A stretch of 64,000 bases of DNA from Flavobacteriaceae bacterium (GCA_028284005.1 JANQSO010000010.1:51836-115835), one strand, 5' to 3'. Counted from the stretch's first letter, positions 36,534-45,342 are shown. Notes: generated by a model not told the origin, from the letters alone. Program-made: numbers and translations.

Positions 36534-36764
36534 ATGTTACAGGCCATATATAAAATTCGCCATTATCTTGAAAAAAGGGGGTTTTATGTAAGCTCACGTT
36601 TGGCAGACCGTCTGGGAATGCGTGCAAAGAGTGTGCGTTTGTTCTTTATTTATGTGTCTTTCGCGACAATGGGTATTGGTTTTGCTATCTACCTGACGAT
36701 AGCATTTCTATTGAAATTGAAAGATTTAGTGTTTACAAAAAGAACTTCAGTTTTTGATCTATGA
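36534..36764 (+). CDS. PspC domain protein
   Basis: A 76-residue protein with one membrane segment (LFFIYVSFATMGIGFAIYLTIAFLL) preceded by VSSRLADRLGMRAKSVR, the PspC motif. PspC proteins sense or respond to membrane stress together with PspA in other bacteria; no pspA is visible here. Its stop overlaps the potassium channel start by 4 bases, so the two genes are coupled. Confidence 0.75.
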   Translation: MLQAIYKIRHYLEKRGFYVSSRLADRLGMRAKSVRLFFIYVSFATMGIGFAIYLTIAFLLKLKDLVFTKRTSVFDL

Positions 36765-37777
36765 GTAAGGTATTTCAATCTAAAATAACCGGAGCTTTAT
36801 TTCTTCTCGTTCTTGTGTTCTTTGTAGGAGTCTTTGGCTTCAAATTTCTTTTTGAATACGAATACAATTGGATCGATGCGATTTACATGACCGTAATAAC
36901 GATAACTACGGTAGGCTTTGGGGAACTACACCCTTTAAGTCCTGCCGAAAAGGTCTTTACTTCTTTTCTTATCCTTTCCAGTATTTTTATTGTGGGATAT
37001 GCAATTAAAGTGATTTCCGAATATATTTTAAGTGCAAACAACATTGGTAATTTAAGACAAAAAAGAGTGGAAAATCAAATCAAATCCCTGGAAAACCATA
37101 TCATTATATGTGGCTATGGGCGAAACGGAAAACAAGCTGCACAAAAATTACTCGCCTACAACCAACCGTTCGTAATTATTGAAAAAGATGAGGAAGTGAT
37201 AAATCATTACTCCAATGAAGACTACCTCTTTGTACGTGGTAATGCCATTGAAGACGAAAGTTTAATAAAGTCCGGAATAAAGAAGGCATCTACGTTAATT
37301 TGTACTTTACCCAGTGATGCAGATAATCTGTTTATAGTACTGTCTGCCCGTCAAATGAATAATGGACTGAAGATAATTAGTCGTGCCACGGAAGAAACCA
37401 GTAACCAAAAGCTAAAGCTCGCAGGGGCCGACAATGTAATAATGCCGGATAGAATAGGTGGGGACCACATGGCTTCACTGGTGGTAGTGCCGGACCTGGT
37501 GGAATTTTTAGATAACCTTTCCGTATCCGGCGAACAGGACAGTATGAATGTTGAACAGATCTCTTTTGAGAAAATGTGCCCTGATGGTGTTGAACGTGCT
37601 ATAAATGAGCTTGATGTAAGAAAAAAAACCGGTTGCTCTATCATTGGTTACAGGTCTCATGGTGGAGAGTATATAGTGAACCCGGAGCCTTCTATGCTGG
37701 TAAAGAAAAATTCAAAATTGATACTCATAGGCCGCCCCAACCAAATTGAAAATTTAAAACAATTGTATAACGTTTGA
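36761..37777 (+). CDS. Potassium channel with cytosolic RCK/TrkA domains
   Basis: A 338-residue protein: two membrane helices flank a pore loop with selectivity filter TTVGFGE at residues 49-55. A TrkA-N Rossmann domain follows, with the nucleotide loop GYGRNG at 118-123. A TrkA-C-type region ends the protein (IGRPNQIENLKQLYNV). This layout matches MthK/Kch-like channels gated by ligands bound to RCK domains. Its start overlaps the PspC stop by 4 bases. Confidence 0.88.
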   Translation: MSKVFQSKITGALFLLVLVFFVGVFGFKFLFEYEYNWIDAIYMTVITITTVGFGELHPLSPAEKVFTSFLILSSIFIVGYAIKVISEYILSANNIGNLRQKRVENQIKSLENHIIICGYGRNGKQAAQKLLAYNQPFVIIEKDEEVINHYSNEDYLFVRGNAIEDESLIKSGIKKASTLICTLPSDADNLFIVLSARQMNNGLKIISRATEETSNQKLKLAGADNVIMPDRIGGDHMASLVVVPDLVEFLDNLSVSGEQDSMNVEQISFEKMCPDGVERAINELDVRKKTGCSIIGYRSHGGEYIVNPEPSMLVKKNSKLILIGRPNQIENLKQLYNV

Positions 37778-37878
37778 ATATCCGTTAACAATTAAAAGGG
37801 CGAAAAATTTGAATTCACTACTTTTTTTTAGCATCTTGCTTAGCTGAAAAAAACAACGTCTCACTAAAACAACCAATT

Positions 37879-39477
37879 ATGAAGAAATTTCTTCTTTCCT
37901 TTTTTACATTTTTAATTTCATTTGCATCATTTGCTCAAGAAGCTGCAGACAAAGGCTGGGATGAAAAAGTAAACGATTGGTTTACACCTATCTCAAACGC
38001 TTGGTCTGGATTTGTGTTTACTGCTGTTAACTTTACAGAAGATGTAAGTATGCCGGTTGTGATTATTTGGTTGCTATTGGCCGGTTTGGTCTTTACTTTA
38101 GTATTTAGGTTTGCCAATATTAGACTTTTTGGGGTTTCTATCAATATAGTTCGAGGTAAGTACGATGACGTAGATCATGTTACTGTAGATCCTATGGCAG
38201 GTGATCCAACACCTGGCGGTGATGCAATCGAAACAATCCGTGTAGAAGGCCATGATGGAGAGGTTTCTCACTTTCAGGCACTAACTGCCGCCTTGTCGGG
38301 AACCGTTGGCTTGGGTAATATTGCCGGAGTTGCTATTGCAATCTCATTAGGAGGCCCCGGTGCTACCTTTTGGATGATCGTTGCCGGACTACTGGGAATG
38401 TCCTCAAAATTCGTAGAGTGTACATTGGGTGTAAAGTATAGGGATGTTGGAGAAGATGGAACTGTATACGGTGGTCCCATGTATTATCTGAAAAAAGGAT
38501 TAAAAGATGTTGGGAAAGGTGGCCTGGGTAAAATATTAGCTATACTCTTTGCGATCATGTGTATTGGGGGCTCATTTGGTGGTGGAAACATGTTCCAGGC
38601 GAATCAGGCAGCACAACAATTCAATACAATGATAGGTGCCGAATCTACCTCGGCAGGTGTTGTTTTCGGAATTATAATGGCAATAGTTGTTGCGATCGTT
38701 ATTATTGGAGGGATAAAAAGAATTGGAAGTATTACTGAGAAGGTTGTACCATTTATGGTAGGAATATATTTCCTGGCAGCTGTGATCATAATTGTTGTGA
38801 ATTTTGGAAGTATTGGTTCTGCTTTTGGTCAAATATTTGATGGAGCATTCAATGCTCAGGGGATTTCGGGAGGTATTCTCGGGGTTCTGATCATTGGATT
38901 CCAGAGAGCCGCTTTCTCTAATGAAGCAGGGGTAGGAAGTGCAGCCATTGCACACTCAGCTGTAAAAACCAAATATCCTGCATCAGAAGGTTTGGTAGCC
39001 TTGTTAGAACCATTTATTGATACGGTAGTAGTTTGTACCATGACTGCCTTAGTAATTATCATTACAAATGGTGATGGTAGTATTATGACCTATGGTGTTG
39101 CAGAAGCAGACGGGGTTTTAGCAACCTCAAAAGCATTTGCTTCTACCTTACCTTGGTTTCCATATGTACTAACGGTAGCAGTAGTTCTATTTGCATTCTC
39201 AACAATGTTGTCCTGGTCTTACTACGGACTTCAAAGTTGGATGTTCCTTTTTGGAAGATCAAAAGCTGCGGATTACACATTTAAAATTTTATTCTGCCTA
39301 TTCATTATTGTTGGTTCGGCGGCAAGTTTGGGAGCGGTAGTAGGATTCTCGGACGCGATGATATTTGCGATGTCTGTACCTAACGTTATCGGTCTCTACT
39401 TCTTATTCCCGAAAGTACGTGATGAAGTGAAAAAATATATATCAGCCATAAGGGAAAAGAAAGCTGCAAAGGCATAA
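37879..39477 (+). CDS. Alanine/glycine:cation symporter (AGCS family) with N-terminal signal-like extension
   Basis: A 532-residue membrane protein of about 11 helices. GLGNIAGVAIAISLGGPGAT and FVECTLGVKYRD are AGCS signatures of sodium-coupled alanine or glycine uptake. The first 20 residues (FLLSFFTFLISFASFAQ) look like a cleavable signal peptide followed by a soluble stretch before the first transporter helix. This placement would orient the N-terminus to the periplasm. A 101-base gap upstream contains no convincing promoter. Confidence 0.82.
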   Translation: MKKFLLSFFTFLISFASFAQEAADKGWDEKVNDWFTPISNAWSGFVFTAVNFTEDVSMPVVIIWLLLAGLVFTLVFRFANIRLFGVSINIVRGKYDDVDHVTVDPMAGDPTPGGDAIETIRVEGHDGEVSHFQALTAALSGTVGLGNIAGVAIAISLGGPGATFWMIVAGLLGMSSKFVECTLGVKYRDVGEDGTVYGGPMYYLKKGLKDVGKGGLGKILAILFAIMCIGGSFGGGNMFQANQAAQQFNTMIGAESTSAGVVFGIIMAIVVAIVIIGGIKRIGSITEKVVPFMVGIYFLAAVIIIVVNFGSIGSAFGQIFDGAFNAQGISGGILGVLIIGFQRAAFSNEAGVGSAAIAHSAVKTKYPASEGLVALLEPFIDTVVVCTMTALVIIITNGDGSIMTYGVAEADGVLATSKAFASTLPWFPYVLTVAVVLFAFSTMLSWSYYGLQSWMFLFGRSKAADYTFKILFCLFIIVGSAASLGAVVGFSDAMIFAMSVPNVIGLYFLFPKVRDEVKKYISAIREKKAAKA

Positions 39478-39537
39478 TATATTTTGCTATATTAGAGCAT
39501 AAATTCATCGCTCCCCGGTAACTAAAACCGGAATGCA

Positions 39538-40416
39538 ATGAATCTAAATAACTTAAGATCCCATTTCGAGTTCAATAAACAACAGCGAAGTGGGATCCTT
39601 TTTTTGGTAGGAATTATTATTGCCTTATTGTGTATCTATTATTTTGTGGATGTTTCTGAAAAGAACATCCTTGATACATCTTCTGAAGAAATAGTAACAA
39701 GGCGATCTCAAATAGATTCCTTACGGGCTGCGGAAATTGAGAGCCGAAAACCAAAGGTATATCCTTTCAACCCCAATTTTATTACTGACCACAAAGCCTA
39801 TATCCTGGGAATGTCTGCTGAAGAATACGACAGGCTCAAACATTTTCGGGACAAAGAACAATGGATCAACTCTGTGGCCGATTTTAAGCGTGTAACGAAG
39901 ATTTCAGATTCCTTATTACAAGCTATAAGTCCGTATTTTAAATTCCCGGAATGGGTAACACATCCAAGATCCAAAAAGAAAAATCAGTCAAATAGTTTTA
40001 CTGAAAGAAGTTATGCACAAAAAACAGACCTGAACAAAGCCACCGAAGCACAATTACAGGAAATAAATGGTATAGGGGAGGCGTTGAGTAAGCGTATCGT
40101 TTTATTTAAAGAAAAACTTGGCGGATTTACAGATGATGTTCAATTGAATGCAATATGGGGATTGGACAGGGCGGTGTCACAAAAAGTTTTAAATCGGTTC
40201 ACAGTTAAGACGCCAACTCCCATTGAAAAGATGAATATCAATAGTGTATCGGCTTCAGATATAGCAACCATACCCGGAATTTCTTTTGAACTTGCCAAAA
40301 AGATCTGGGAATACAGAGTACTTCACGAAGGAATTAGTGACTTTTCAGAACTGGAAAAAATAGAAGGGCTGTCACTCCTTAAATTACAGCTAATTCAGCT
40401 ATATTTGTACTTATAA
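39538..40416 (+). CDS. Membrane-anchored helix-hairpin-helix protein (ComEA-like)
   Basis: A 292-residue protein with one N-terminal membrane anchor (GILFLVGIIIALLCIYYF) and HhH units in the C-terminal half. The clearest is DLNKATEAQLQEINGIGEALSKRIVLF; a later one is NINSVSASDIATIPGISFELAKK. HhH domains bind DNA backbone non-specifically, as in ComEA, which captures incoming DNA in natural transformation. Whether this organism is competent cannot be judged from the window. A small inverted CCGGT/ACCGG lies in the 60-base gap upstream. Confidence 0.7.
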   Translation: MNLNNLRSHFEFNKQQRSGILFLVGIIIALLCIYYFVDVSEKNILDTSSEEIVTRRSQIDSLRAAEIESRKPKVYPFNPNFITDHKAYILGMSAEEYDRLKHFRDKEQWINSVADFKRVTKISDSLLQAISPYFKFPEWVTHPRSKKKNQSNSFTERSYAQKTDLNKATEAQLQEINGIGEALSKRIVLFKEKLGGFTDDVQLNAIWGLDRAVSQKVLNRFTVKTPTPIEKMNINSVSASDIATIPGISFELAKKIWEYRVLHEGISDFSELEKIEGLSLLKLQLIQLYLYL

Positions 40417-40456
40417 CCTAAAGCCCTTTTTAAGTGGTTTTTTAAAATAACGCGCT

Positions 40457-42253
40457 ATGAAAACATACCTGAATCTTCTGGTGCTTACCACATTTTTGTT
40501 TGTAGGCTATGAAACCGAAGTTAATGATATTGATATCAACTACAAAGCAAATATTGATCTTAATATGGAGCCCCCAGTTCTTAACTTTGATGCCACTCAT
40601 GATGATGAAGATATTCGTGATGGTTTAGATACTATGGCTAACGGCACAACTGTTAATTTCACCTCAGGGGTCACTTATGATATTGATGTTGATATTATTA
40701 TTGAAGATAAATCGAACATAACCATAAATGGTAATAACGTAACATTTAGGTATATAACTGATGGGGTACGTTTTAAGATTGATAACAGTTCTACTATTGT
40801 CATAAAAGATTTGATTGTTGACAATCATACTTATAATACAAATGCAGAAGGAGGTAGTGGTTCACATACAGGGAGAATTATTGTGAACAACTCTTCCAGT
40901 TATGTTACTTTAGATAATATCGAAATGACAGCTCAAAAAGGGCGTAGCGGAGCTACTCAGGCTGTTCATCAAATTTTAATTGAAAAATCAGATCACATAA
41001 CTGTTAAGAATTGTGACCTTGAAGAATCAAGTGGAGAACTGGTGCACTTATTGGCATCAACGGACTGTCTGGTCGAAGATAATAGAATGGAAGGTGGTTG
41101 GTCCGGGGTTGGAACTGCTGGTATATTAGATGGAGGGCAAGAAGTTTATGGAATTGGAAATGATATTATTGGTAATACAATTAGACATGCTACAACAGCA
41201 TATATTACTATAAATGATCGTGGTGCCTTGGTTAAAGGGAATAATTTAAAAGATAGCCTTGGGGGTTATGGAGGGCCTGGGATTCGTTTTGGGCATAAGA
41301 ATGGTACTTCAGAGTATGAATATGCGAGTAAAGCAAAATGCACCCTTAATATAATTGATGGTCTACTCGTTAATAATAACCCCAGTGGTAATTATGAGGC
41401 TGTTGCCATAAAAGTAGATTATACACAGACAACTATTGGGTCTAATGGATCAGATGGTAATTATTCTGATTTATTGATTGAAGATAATACCATTACCAAT
41501 TGTAAAATAGGTGTAAAGGTGAGTAATCAACCAGGGCAATATTTAACAATTAAAGAGAATTCGATACAAACCACAGATCAGGCTATCGAACTATTTTCAC
41601 CAGATTTAGACAAAGTAGGAAGTCTTGATCAGCAGAAGCCGCATGAATGTCTAGTTGAAGAAAATACTTTATTGAAATCTAATAGTAATGTAATTAAAAT
41701 ATATAATTCATCTATGGATTTAAAAAATAATGATGATATTGTATTAGCTTCAAATGATGAATGGCATAAAGCTGTTATTATTGGTCACGATACTTCCAAT
41801 TTTTTGGTAGATTTTTCAAACGATATTGAAATTACCGGAAATACTTTTGATTTGAATGGTGATTTAGACACAGTTTTTTCTACAGGTATTTATTATTTTG
41901 ATGCAAACATAGAAAACATGTCGATTAGTAACAATACCATTAATAATGGATATATAGGTATTTATGTGGGTGGAGAAAATACTTCAATTTCTAATAATAC
42001 TATGGGGAATTTTAAAACTTGGCCAATTTATATAGTACCAGATTCTGCAAATACAAGTATAACTTTTAACGATGTTACTAGTTCAGAAAAATCATGTGTA
42101 TATTTACTTAATACTAGTGGTTCTACTGTTCAATTTAATGATTTTGAAAAAACAGGAAGTCTTTATCCATATGCTGTATGGAAATCAGGTACAAATAGTA
42201 GTTGTACAGTTTCTAGTAATACACTTACCAATTTCACCAATCAGAGTAATTAA
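40457..42253 (+). CDS. Exported parallel beta-helix protein
   Basis: A 598-residue protein with a hydrophobic N-terminus (LNLLVLTTFLFVGY). It is followed by many degenerate repeats of Asn/Ser/Thr/Ile/Val strands such as NITINGNNVTF, ITVKNCDLEESSGELV, DLLIEDNTITNCKIGVKV and SISNNTINNGYIGIYVG. This is the right-handed parallel beta-helix pattern of pectate-lyase-like folds. No catalytic residues can be assigned. It has no apparent T9SS sorting domain. Its coding sequence is visibly richer in A and T than flanking housekeeping genes. Confidence 0.65.
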   Translation: MKTYLNLLVLTTFLFVGYETEVNDIDINYKANIDLNMEPPVLNFDATHDDEDIRDGLDTMANGTTVNFTSGVTYDIDVDIIIEDKSNITINGNNVTFRYITDGVRFKIDNSSTIVIKDLIVDNHTYNTNAEGGSGSHTGRIIVNNSSSYVTLDNIEMTAQKGRSGATQAVHQILIEKSDHITVKNCDLEESSGELVHLLASTDCLVEDNRMEGGWSGVGTAGILDGGQEVYGIGNDIIGNTIRHATTAYITINDRGALVKGNNLKDSLGGYGGPGIRFGHKNGTSEYEYASKAKCTLNIIDGLLVNNNPSGNYEAVAIKVDYTQTTIGSNGSDGNYSDLLIEDNTITNCKIGVKVSNQPGQYLTIKENSIQTTDQAIELFSPDLDKVGSLDQQKPHECLVEENTLLKSNSNVIKIYNSSMDLKNNDDIVLASNDEWHKAVIIGHDTSNFLVDFSNDIEITGNTFDLNGDLDTVFSTGIYYFDANIENMSISNNTINNGYIGIYVGGENTSISNNTMGNFKTWPIYIVPDSANTSITFNDVTSSEKSCVYLLNTSGSTVQFNDFEKTGSLYPYAVWKSGTNSSCTVSSNTLTNFTNQSN

Positions 42254-42290
42254 TATATTATAAAACTGTTATACAATAGAAAAAAGAAAT

Positions 42291-43454
42291 ATGAGTATAT
42301 ACTTTACAGAAGAGCATGAATTTTTCAGAAAAAGCTTTCAGGATTTTTTACAAAAAGAAGTAGTTCCGCATATAGAGAAATGGGAAGAGACCGGACATAT
42401 TGAACGCTTTATCTGGGAGAAGGTTGGAGAGATGGGATATTTTGGGATCAACTACCCGGAAGCCTATGGTGGGATGGACCTTGATTTGTTCTATACGGTC
42501 ATATTTCTGGAAGAACTACAAAAAATAAACTCCGGGGGATTTGCAGCTGCGATGTGGGCACATGCCTATTTGGCAATGACACACCTTAACAAAGAAGCAA
42601 ATCACGAACAAAAAGAAAAATATTTGGCTCCCAGTATAACCGGAAAGAAAATAGGATGCCTTTGTATTACAGAACCTTTTGGAGGCAGTGATGTTTCTGG
42701 AATGCGAAGTACCGCTGTAAAAAAAGGAGATAGCTATATTCTTAACGGCTCCAAAACATTTATTACCAATGGGGTACACAGCGATTATTTGATCGTCGCT
42801 GCAAAAACAGCACCCGAGTTGGGTAACAAAGGAATAAGCATTTTTGTAGTGGACCGGGACATGCCGGGTGTATCGGCTACAAAGCTGGATAAGTTAGGAT
42901 GGCGAGCGAGTGATACCGGAGAGATCGCATTTGACAACGTTGAGGTTCCCGCAGAAAATTTGATGGGTGAAGAAAATCAGGGTTTTCCATATATCATGCA
43001 ACACTTTGCGTTGGAACGGCTTGTGATGGCGATCAATGCACATGCCCGCAGTGAATATGCACTGGAATATACGATCCAGTATATGAAGGACCGTACGGCC
43101 TTTGGTCAATCCATATCAAAGTTTCAGGCACTGAGGCATAAAATAGCACAACTTTCTGCCGAGGTGGAAGTGTGCAAAACATTTAACTACGCGACAGCCA
43201 AACAGTTGAATGACGGTGAATATGTAGTGAAAGAAGCAACGATGGCTAAGTTAACCTCTACTAAAGTTGCGGACGATGTCATGTACGAATGCCTTCAGTT
43301 ATTGGGAGGTTATGGCTACATGGAAGAATACCCCTTAGCACGATTATTACGCGACAGCAGACTGGGTCCCATTGGAGGTGGAACCAGTGAGATCCTGAGG
43401 GAGATCATAGCTAAGGTAGTGATCGACGGAAAAGTATATAAGAAAGCTACCTGA
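42291..43454 (+). CDS. Acyl-CoA dehydrogenase
   Basis: A 387-residue flavin enzyme of the acyl-CoA dehydrogenase family. CITEPFGGSDVSGMRSTA and ITNGVHSDYLIVAAKT are the central FAD and substrate segments; FQALRHKIAQL and LLGGYGYMEEYPLARLLRD lie in the C-terminal domain, ending PIGGGTSEILREIIAK. The absence of Glu in the GGGTSE position suggests that the catalytic base is the earlier helix glutamate, as in long-chain or isovaleryl enzymes. It probably acts in fatty-acid or branched-chain oxidation. No beta-oxidation partner is adjacent. Confidence 0.88.
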   Translation: MSIYFTEEHEFFRKSFQDFLQKEVVPHIEKWEETGHIERFIWEKVGEMGYFGINYPEAYGGMDLDLFYTVIFLEELQKINSGGFAAAMWAHAYLAMTHLNKEANHEQKEKYLAPSITGKKIGCLCITEPFGGSDVSGMRSTAVKKGDSYILNGSKTFITNGVHSDYLIVAAKTAPELGNKGISIFVVDRDMPGVSATKLDKLGWRASDTGEIAFDNVEVPAENLMGEENQGFPYIMQHFALERLVMAINAHARSEYALEYTIQYMKDRTAFGQSISKFQALRHKIAQLSAEVEVCKTFNYATAKQLNDGEYVVKEATMAKLTSTKVADDVMYECLQLLGGYGYMEEYPLARLLRDSRLGPIGGGTSEILREIIAKVVIDGKVYKKAT

Positions 43455-43526
43455 TGAAGCTTGTACGATTTGCTATTCAGAATTAAAAAAAATTGACAAC
43501 TAACTTCTAAAATCCAAAATCTTACT

Positions 43527-43534
43527 TATCTTTG
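43527..43534 (+). promoter_or_regulatory. rpsU promoter -7 element TATCTTTG
   Basis: TATCTTTG is a full match to TAnnTTTG, 30 bases before the rpsU start, giving a leader of about 25 bases that holds the SD. A TTC sits 19 bases upstream in the -33 position; a TTGAC at 43493-43497 is farther away. Good for Bacteroidota but not certain. Confidence 0.5.
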
Positions 43535-43548
43535 CCGTCCCTAAAGAG

Positions 43549-43558
43549 AGGAGGTGAT
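43549..43558 (+). promoter_or_regulatory. Strong Shine-Dalgarno AGGAGGTGAT of rpsU
   Basis: AGGAGGTGAT is a full-length complement of the anti-SD 3' end of 16S rRNA, 6 bases before the rpsU ATG. Other ribosomal genes here (rplK, rplL, tuf) have no SD. In Flavobacterium, a strong rpsU SD is known to allow translation by ribosomes that lack bS21, giving autoregulation. Confidence 0.85.
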
Positions 43559-43564
43559 GACATT

Positions 43565-43759
43565 ATGTTAATAATACCAATAAAAGACGGAGAAAATATC
43601 GATAGAGCGCTAAAGAGATTTAAGCGTAAATTTGACCGTACAGGAACCATGCGCCAGCTGCGCAAGAGACAGGCGTTTACCAAGCCTTCGGTAACACGTA
43701 GAGCTCAAATACAAAAAGCACAATATATTCAAGGATTAAGAGATGCGGAAGAAATTTAG
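43565..43759 (+). CDS. rpsU: 30S ribosomal protein bS21
   Basis: A 64-residue basic protein with the bS21 pattern MLIIPIKDGENIDRALKRFKR and RTGTMRQLRKRQAFTKPS. I used the ATG at 43565; earlier in-frame codons would add residues and hide the SD. In Bacteroidota bS21 helps block the 16S anti-SD, so its own SD provides feedback. It is followed by a terminator, then xerC and hpf. Confidence 0.95.
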   Translation: MLIIPIKDGENIDRALKRFKRKFDRTGTMRQLRKRQAFTKPSVTRRAQIQKAQYIQGLRDAEEI

Positions 43760-43781
43760 TATTTCGCTATTCAAATAAATA

Positions 43782-43828
43782 AAAAGTCCGTTAGATTATA
43801 GTATTTTTACTTTCTAACGGATTTTTTT
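43782..43828 (+). terminator. Terminator of rpsU
   Basis: Arms TCCGTTAGA (43787-43795) and TCTAACGGA (43813-43821) extend by A/T pairs and a G-U pair to the A and T tracts, with a small inner AGTA/TACT stem in the loop, then seven T. It can act on both strands. The xerC ATG starts immediately after the T run. Confidence 0.85.
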
Positions 43829-44719
43829 ATGCCCTTTAAAGACTTCATCGATTATCTTACGTTAGAAAAAAATTATTCTGCGCATACCATTACTGCTTAT
43901 CAAAGGGACCTTGAAAGTTTTTTGGCCTTTGCTTCGGAAACATACGATTATAATACGATCAAAGAAGTAAATTATTCGGTCATCAGAAGTTGGATCGTTT
44001 CGTTGGTGGATTCAGGTATCACAAACCGAAGCGTTAACCGTAAGGTATCTTCCTTAAAGACCTACTATAAATTCTTACTGAAAACGAAGCAGATAGAGGT
44101 CAACCCCTTATTAAAACACAAAGCTTTAAAGACAAGCAAAAAGTTGCAGGTTCCTTTTTCGGAAAAAGAGATTGAGGATGTTTTACAATTGCTGGACGAA
44201 ACCAAAGATTTTGAAGGGGTCAGGAACAAGTTGATCGTTGAACTTTTTTACTCTACAGGAATGAGAAGGGCGGAATTGGTACATCTGAAACTGAATGACG
44301 TCTCTGCTGCCCAAGGCACAATTAAGGTTTTGGGAAAACGAAATAAGGAGCGTATCATTCCTTTGCTGCCCTCTGTGGCAGAAACCATCAAAACCTATTT
44401 GCAGCATCGTTCTCAGTTGGAAAAGATCAAAGATGAAGCCTATTTTTTCCTCTCTTTAAAGGGAGTTAAAATCTATGAAACACTTGTATACCGAATTATA
44501 AATTCCTATTTTAGTAAAGCCTCTGAAAAAGTGAAAAAGAGTCCGCATATTTTACGTCATTCTTTTGCGACTCACCTTTTAAATGAAGGAGCAGATTTAA
44601 ATGCAGTGAAAGAACTGCTAGGGCATTCGAGTTTGGCATCTACCCAGGTCTATACGCATAATAGTATAGCAACATTGAAAGAGGTGTATAAAAAATCGCA
44701 TCCCCGTAACTCAAAATAA
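43829..44719 (+). CDS. xerC: Tyrosine recombinase XerC
   Basis: A 296-residue site-specific recombinase. The N-terminal SAM-like domain is followed by a catalytic domain with R146 (GMRRAEL), K170 (VLGKRNK), H240 and R243 (HILRHSF), H266 (LGHSSL) and nucleophile Y275 (STQVYTH). This is the full R-K-H-R-H-Y set. Size and genomic position beside rpsU and hpf are usual for the chromosomal dimer-resolution recombinase, not for a phage integrase. The start is tight against the rpsU terminator. Confidence 0.93.
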   Translation: MPFKDFIDYLTLEKNYSAHTITAYQRDLESFLAFASETYDYNTIKEVNYSVIRSWIVSLVDSGITNRSVNRKVSSLKTYYKFLLKTKQIEVNPLLKHKALKTSKKLQVPFSEKEIEDVLQLLDETKDFEGVRNKLIVELFYSTGMRRAELVHLKLNDVSAAQGTIKVLGKRNKERIIPLLPSVAETIKTYLQHRSQLEKIKDEAYFFLSLKGVKIYETLVYRIINSYFSKASEKVKKSPHILRHSFATHLLNEGADLNAVKELLGHSSLASTQVYTHNSIATLKEVYKKSHPRNSK

Positions 44720-44744
44720 ATTACAAACATTAAAATTCTTGCGT

Positions 44745-45047
44745 ATGAATGTAAATGTGCAACCTACAAATTTTGCAGCCGATACCAGGCTTATTGACTT
44801 TATTGAAAAGAAGCTTTCCAAGCTGGAACAATTTTATAATAAGATTGTATTTGCCGATGTATTTTTGAAGGTTCAAAATACAAGCGAAAAACAAAATAAA
44901 ATTGTTGAAATATTATTAAGTATTCCCGGTGATGATTTAATTGTAAAAAAAGAAGCCAGGACTTTTGAAGTTGGAACAGATGAATGCGTACAATCACTGG
45001 AACGACAGCTAAAAAAACGCAAACAAAAACAAAGGGCGTATTTATAA
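44745..45047 (+). CDS. hpf: Ribosome hibernation factor HPF/RaiA
   Basis: About 100 residues from the ATG at 44745. MNVNVQPTNFAADTRLIDFIEKKLSKLEQF and VKKEARTFEVGTDECVQSLERQLKKRKQK match short HPF/YfiA proteins that bind the 30S A/P sites and inactivate ribosomes in stationary phase. It lies downstream of xerC (25 bases) and upstream of a tRNA cluster, so it may share transcription with xerC. Confidence 0.88.
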   Translation: MNVNVQPTNFAADTRLIDFIEKKLSKLEQFYNKIVFADVFLKVQNTSEKQNKIVEILLSIPGDDLIVKKEARTFEVGTDECVQSLERQLKKRKQKQRAYL

Positions 45048-45089
45048 GATAAAAATTCAAAAAAAGTTTTTTAGAAAAAATAATTTATA

Positions 45090-45097
45090 TACATTTG
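45090..45097 (+). promoter_or_regulatory. Putative tRNA-operon -7 element TACATTTG
   Basis: TACATTTG matches TAnnTTTG, 51 bases before the first tRNA. The predicted start falls within the first bases of the hairpin at 45099, an unusual layout. No TTG is seen at -33. Confidence 0.45.
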
Positions 45098-45098
45098 C

Positions 45099-45126
45099 AG
45101 TCCGTTAGAAATAGCGGACTTTTTTA
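45099..45126 (+). terminator. Hairpin with T run before the tRNA cluster
   Basis: Arms AGTCCGTTA (45099-45107) and TAGCGGACT (45112-45120) with a GAAA loop and one G-U pair, followed by TTTTTA. It could end the hpf transcript, or act as a leader attenuator if transcription starts at the -7 element beside it. The 5' arm repeats the first bases of the rpsU terminator arm (AGTCCGTTAGA). Confidence 0.6.
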
Positions 45127-45147
45127 TGGCTAAAAAGTTACATAAAA

Positions 45148-45221
45148 GCCGATGTAGCTCAGCTGGCTAGAGCAGCTGATTTGTAATCAGCAGGTCGTGG
45201 GTTCGAGTCCCTCCATCGGCT
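45148..45221 (+). tRNA. tRNA-Thr (anticodon TGT)
   Basis: Acceptor arms GCCGATG and CATCGGC pair perfectly. The anticodon loop has TTTGTAA, giving anticodon TGT, and the T arm contains GTTCGAGTC. The discriminator is T and no CCA is encoded. First of four tRNAs before tuf. Confidence 0.95.
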
Positions 45222-45260
45222 CTTAAGAAAAAGGAAAGTTCTTTTAAATACAATGGTTAA

Positions 45261-45342
<82 letters not shown>

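Noticed and set aside
43829..44719. Possible integrase of a mobile element
   Set aside because: The recombinase has the size and neighbours of the chromosomal XerC, and no direct attachment repeats or phage genes are seen.
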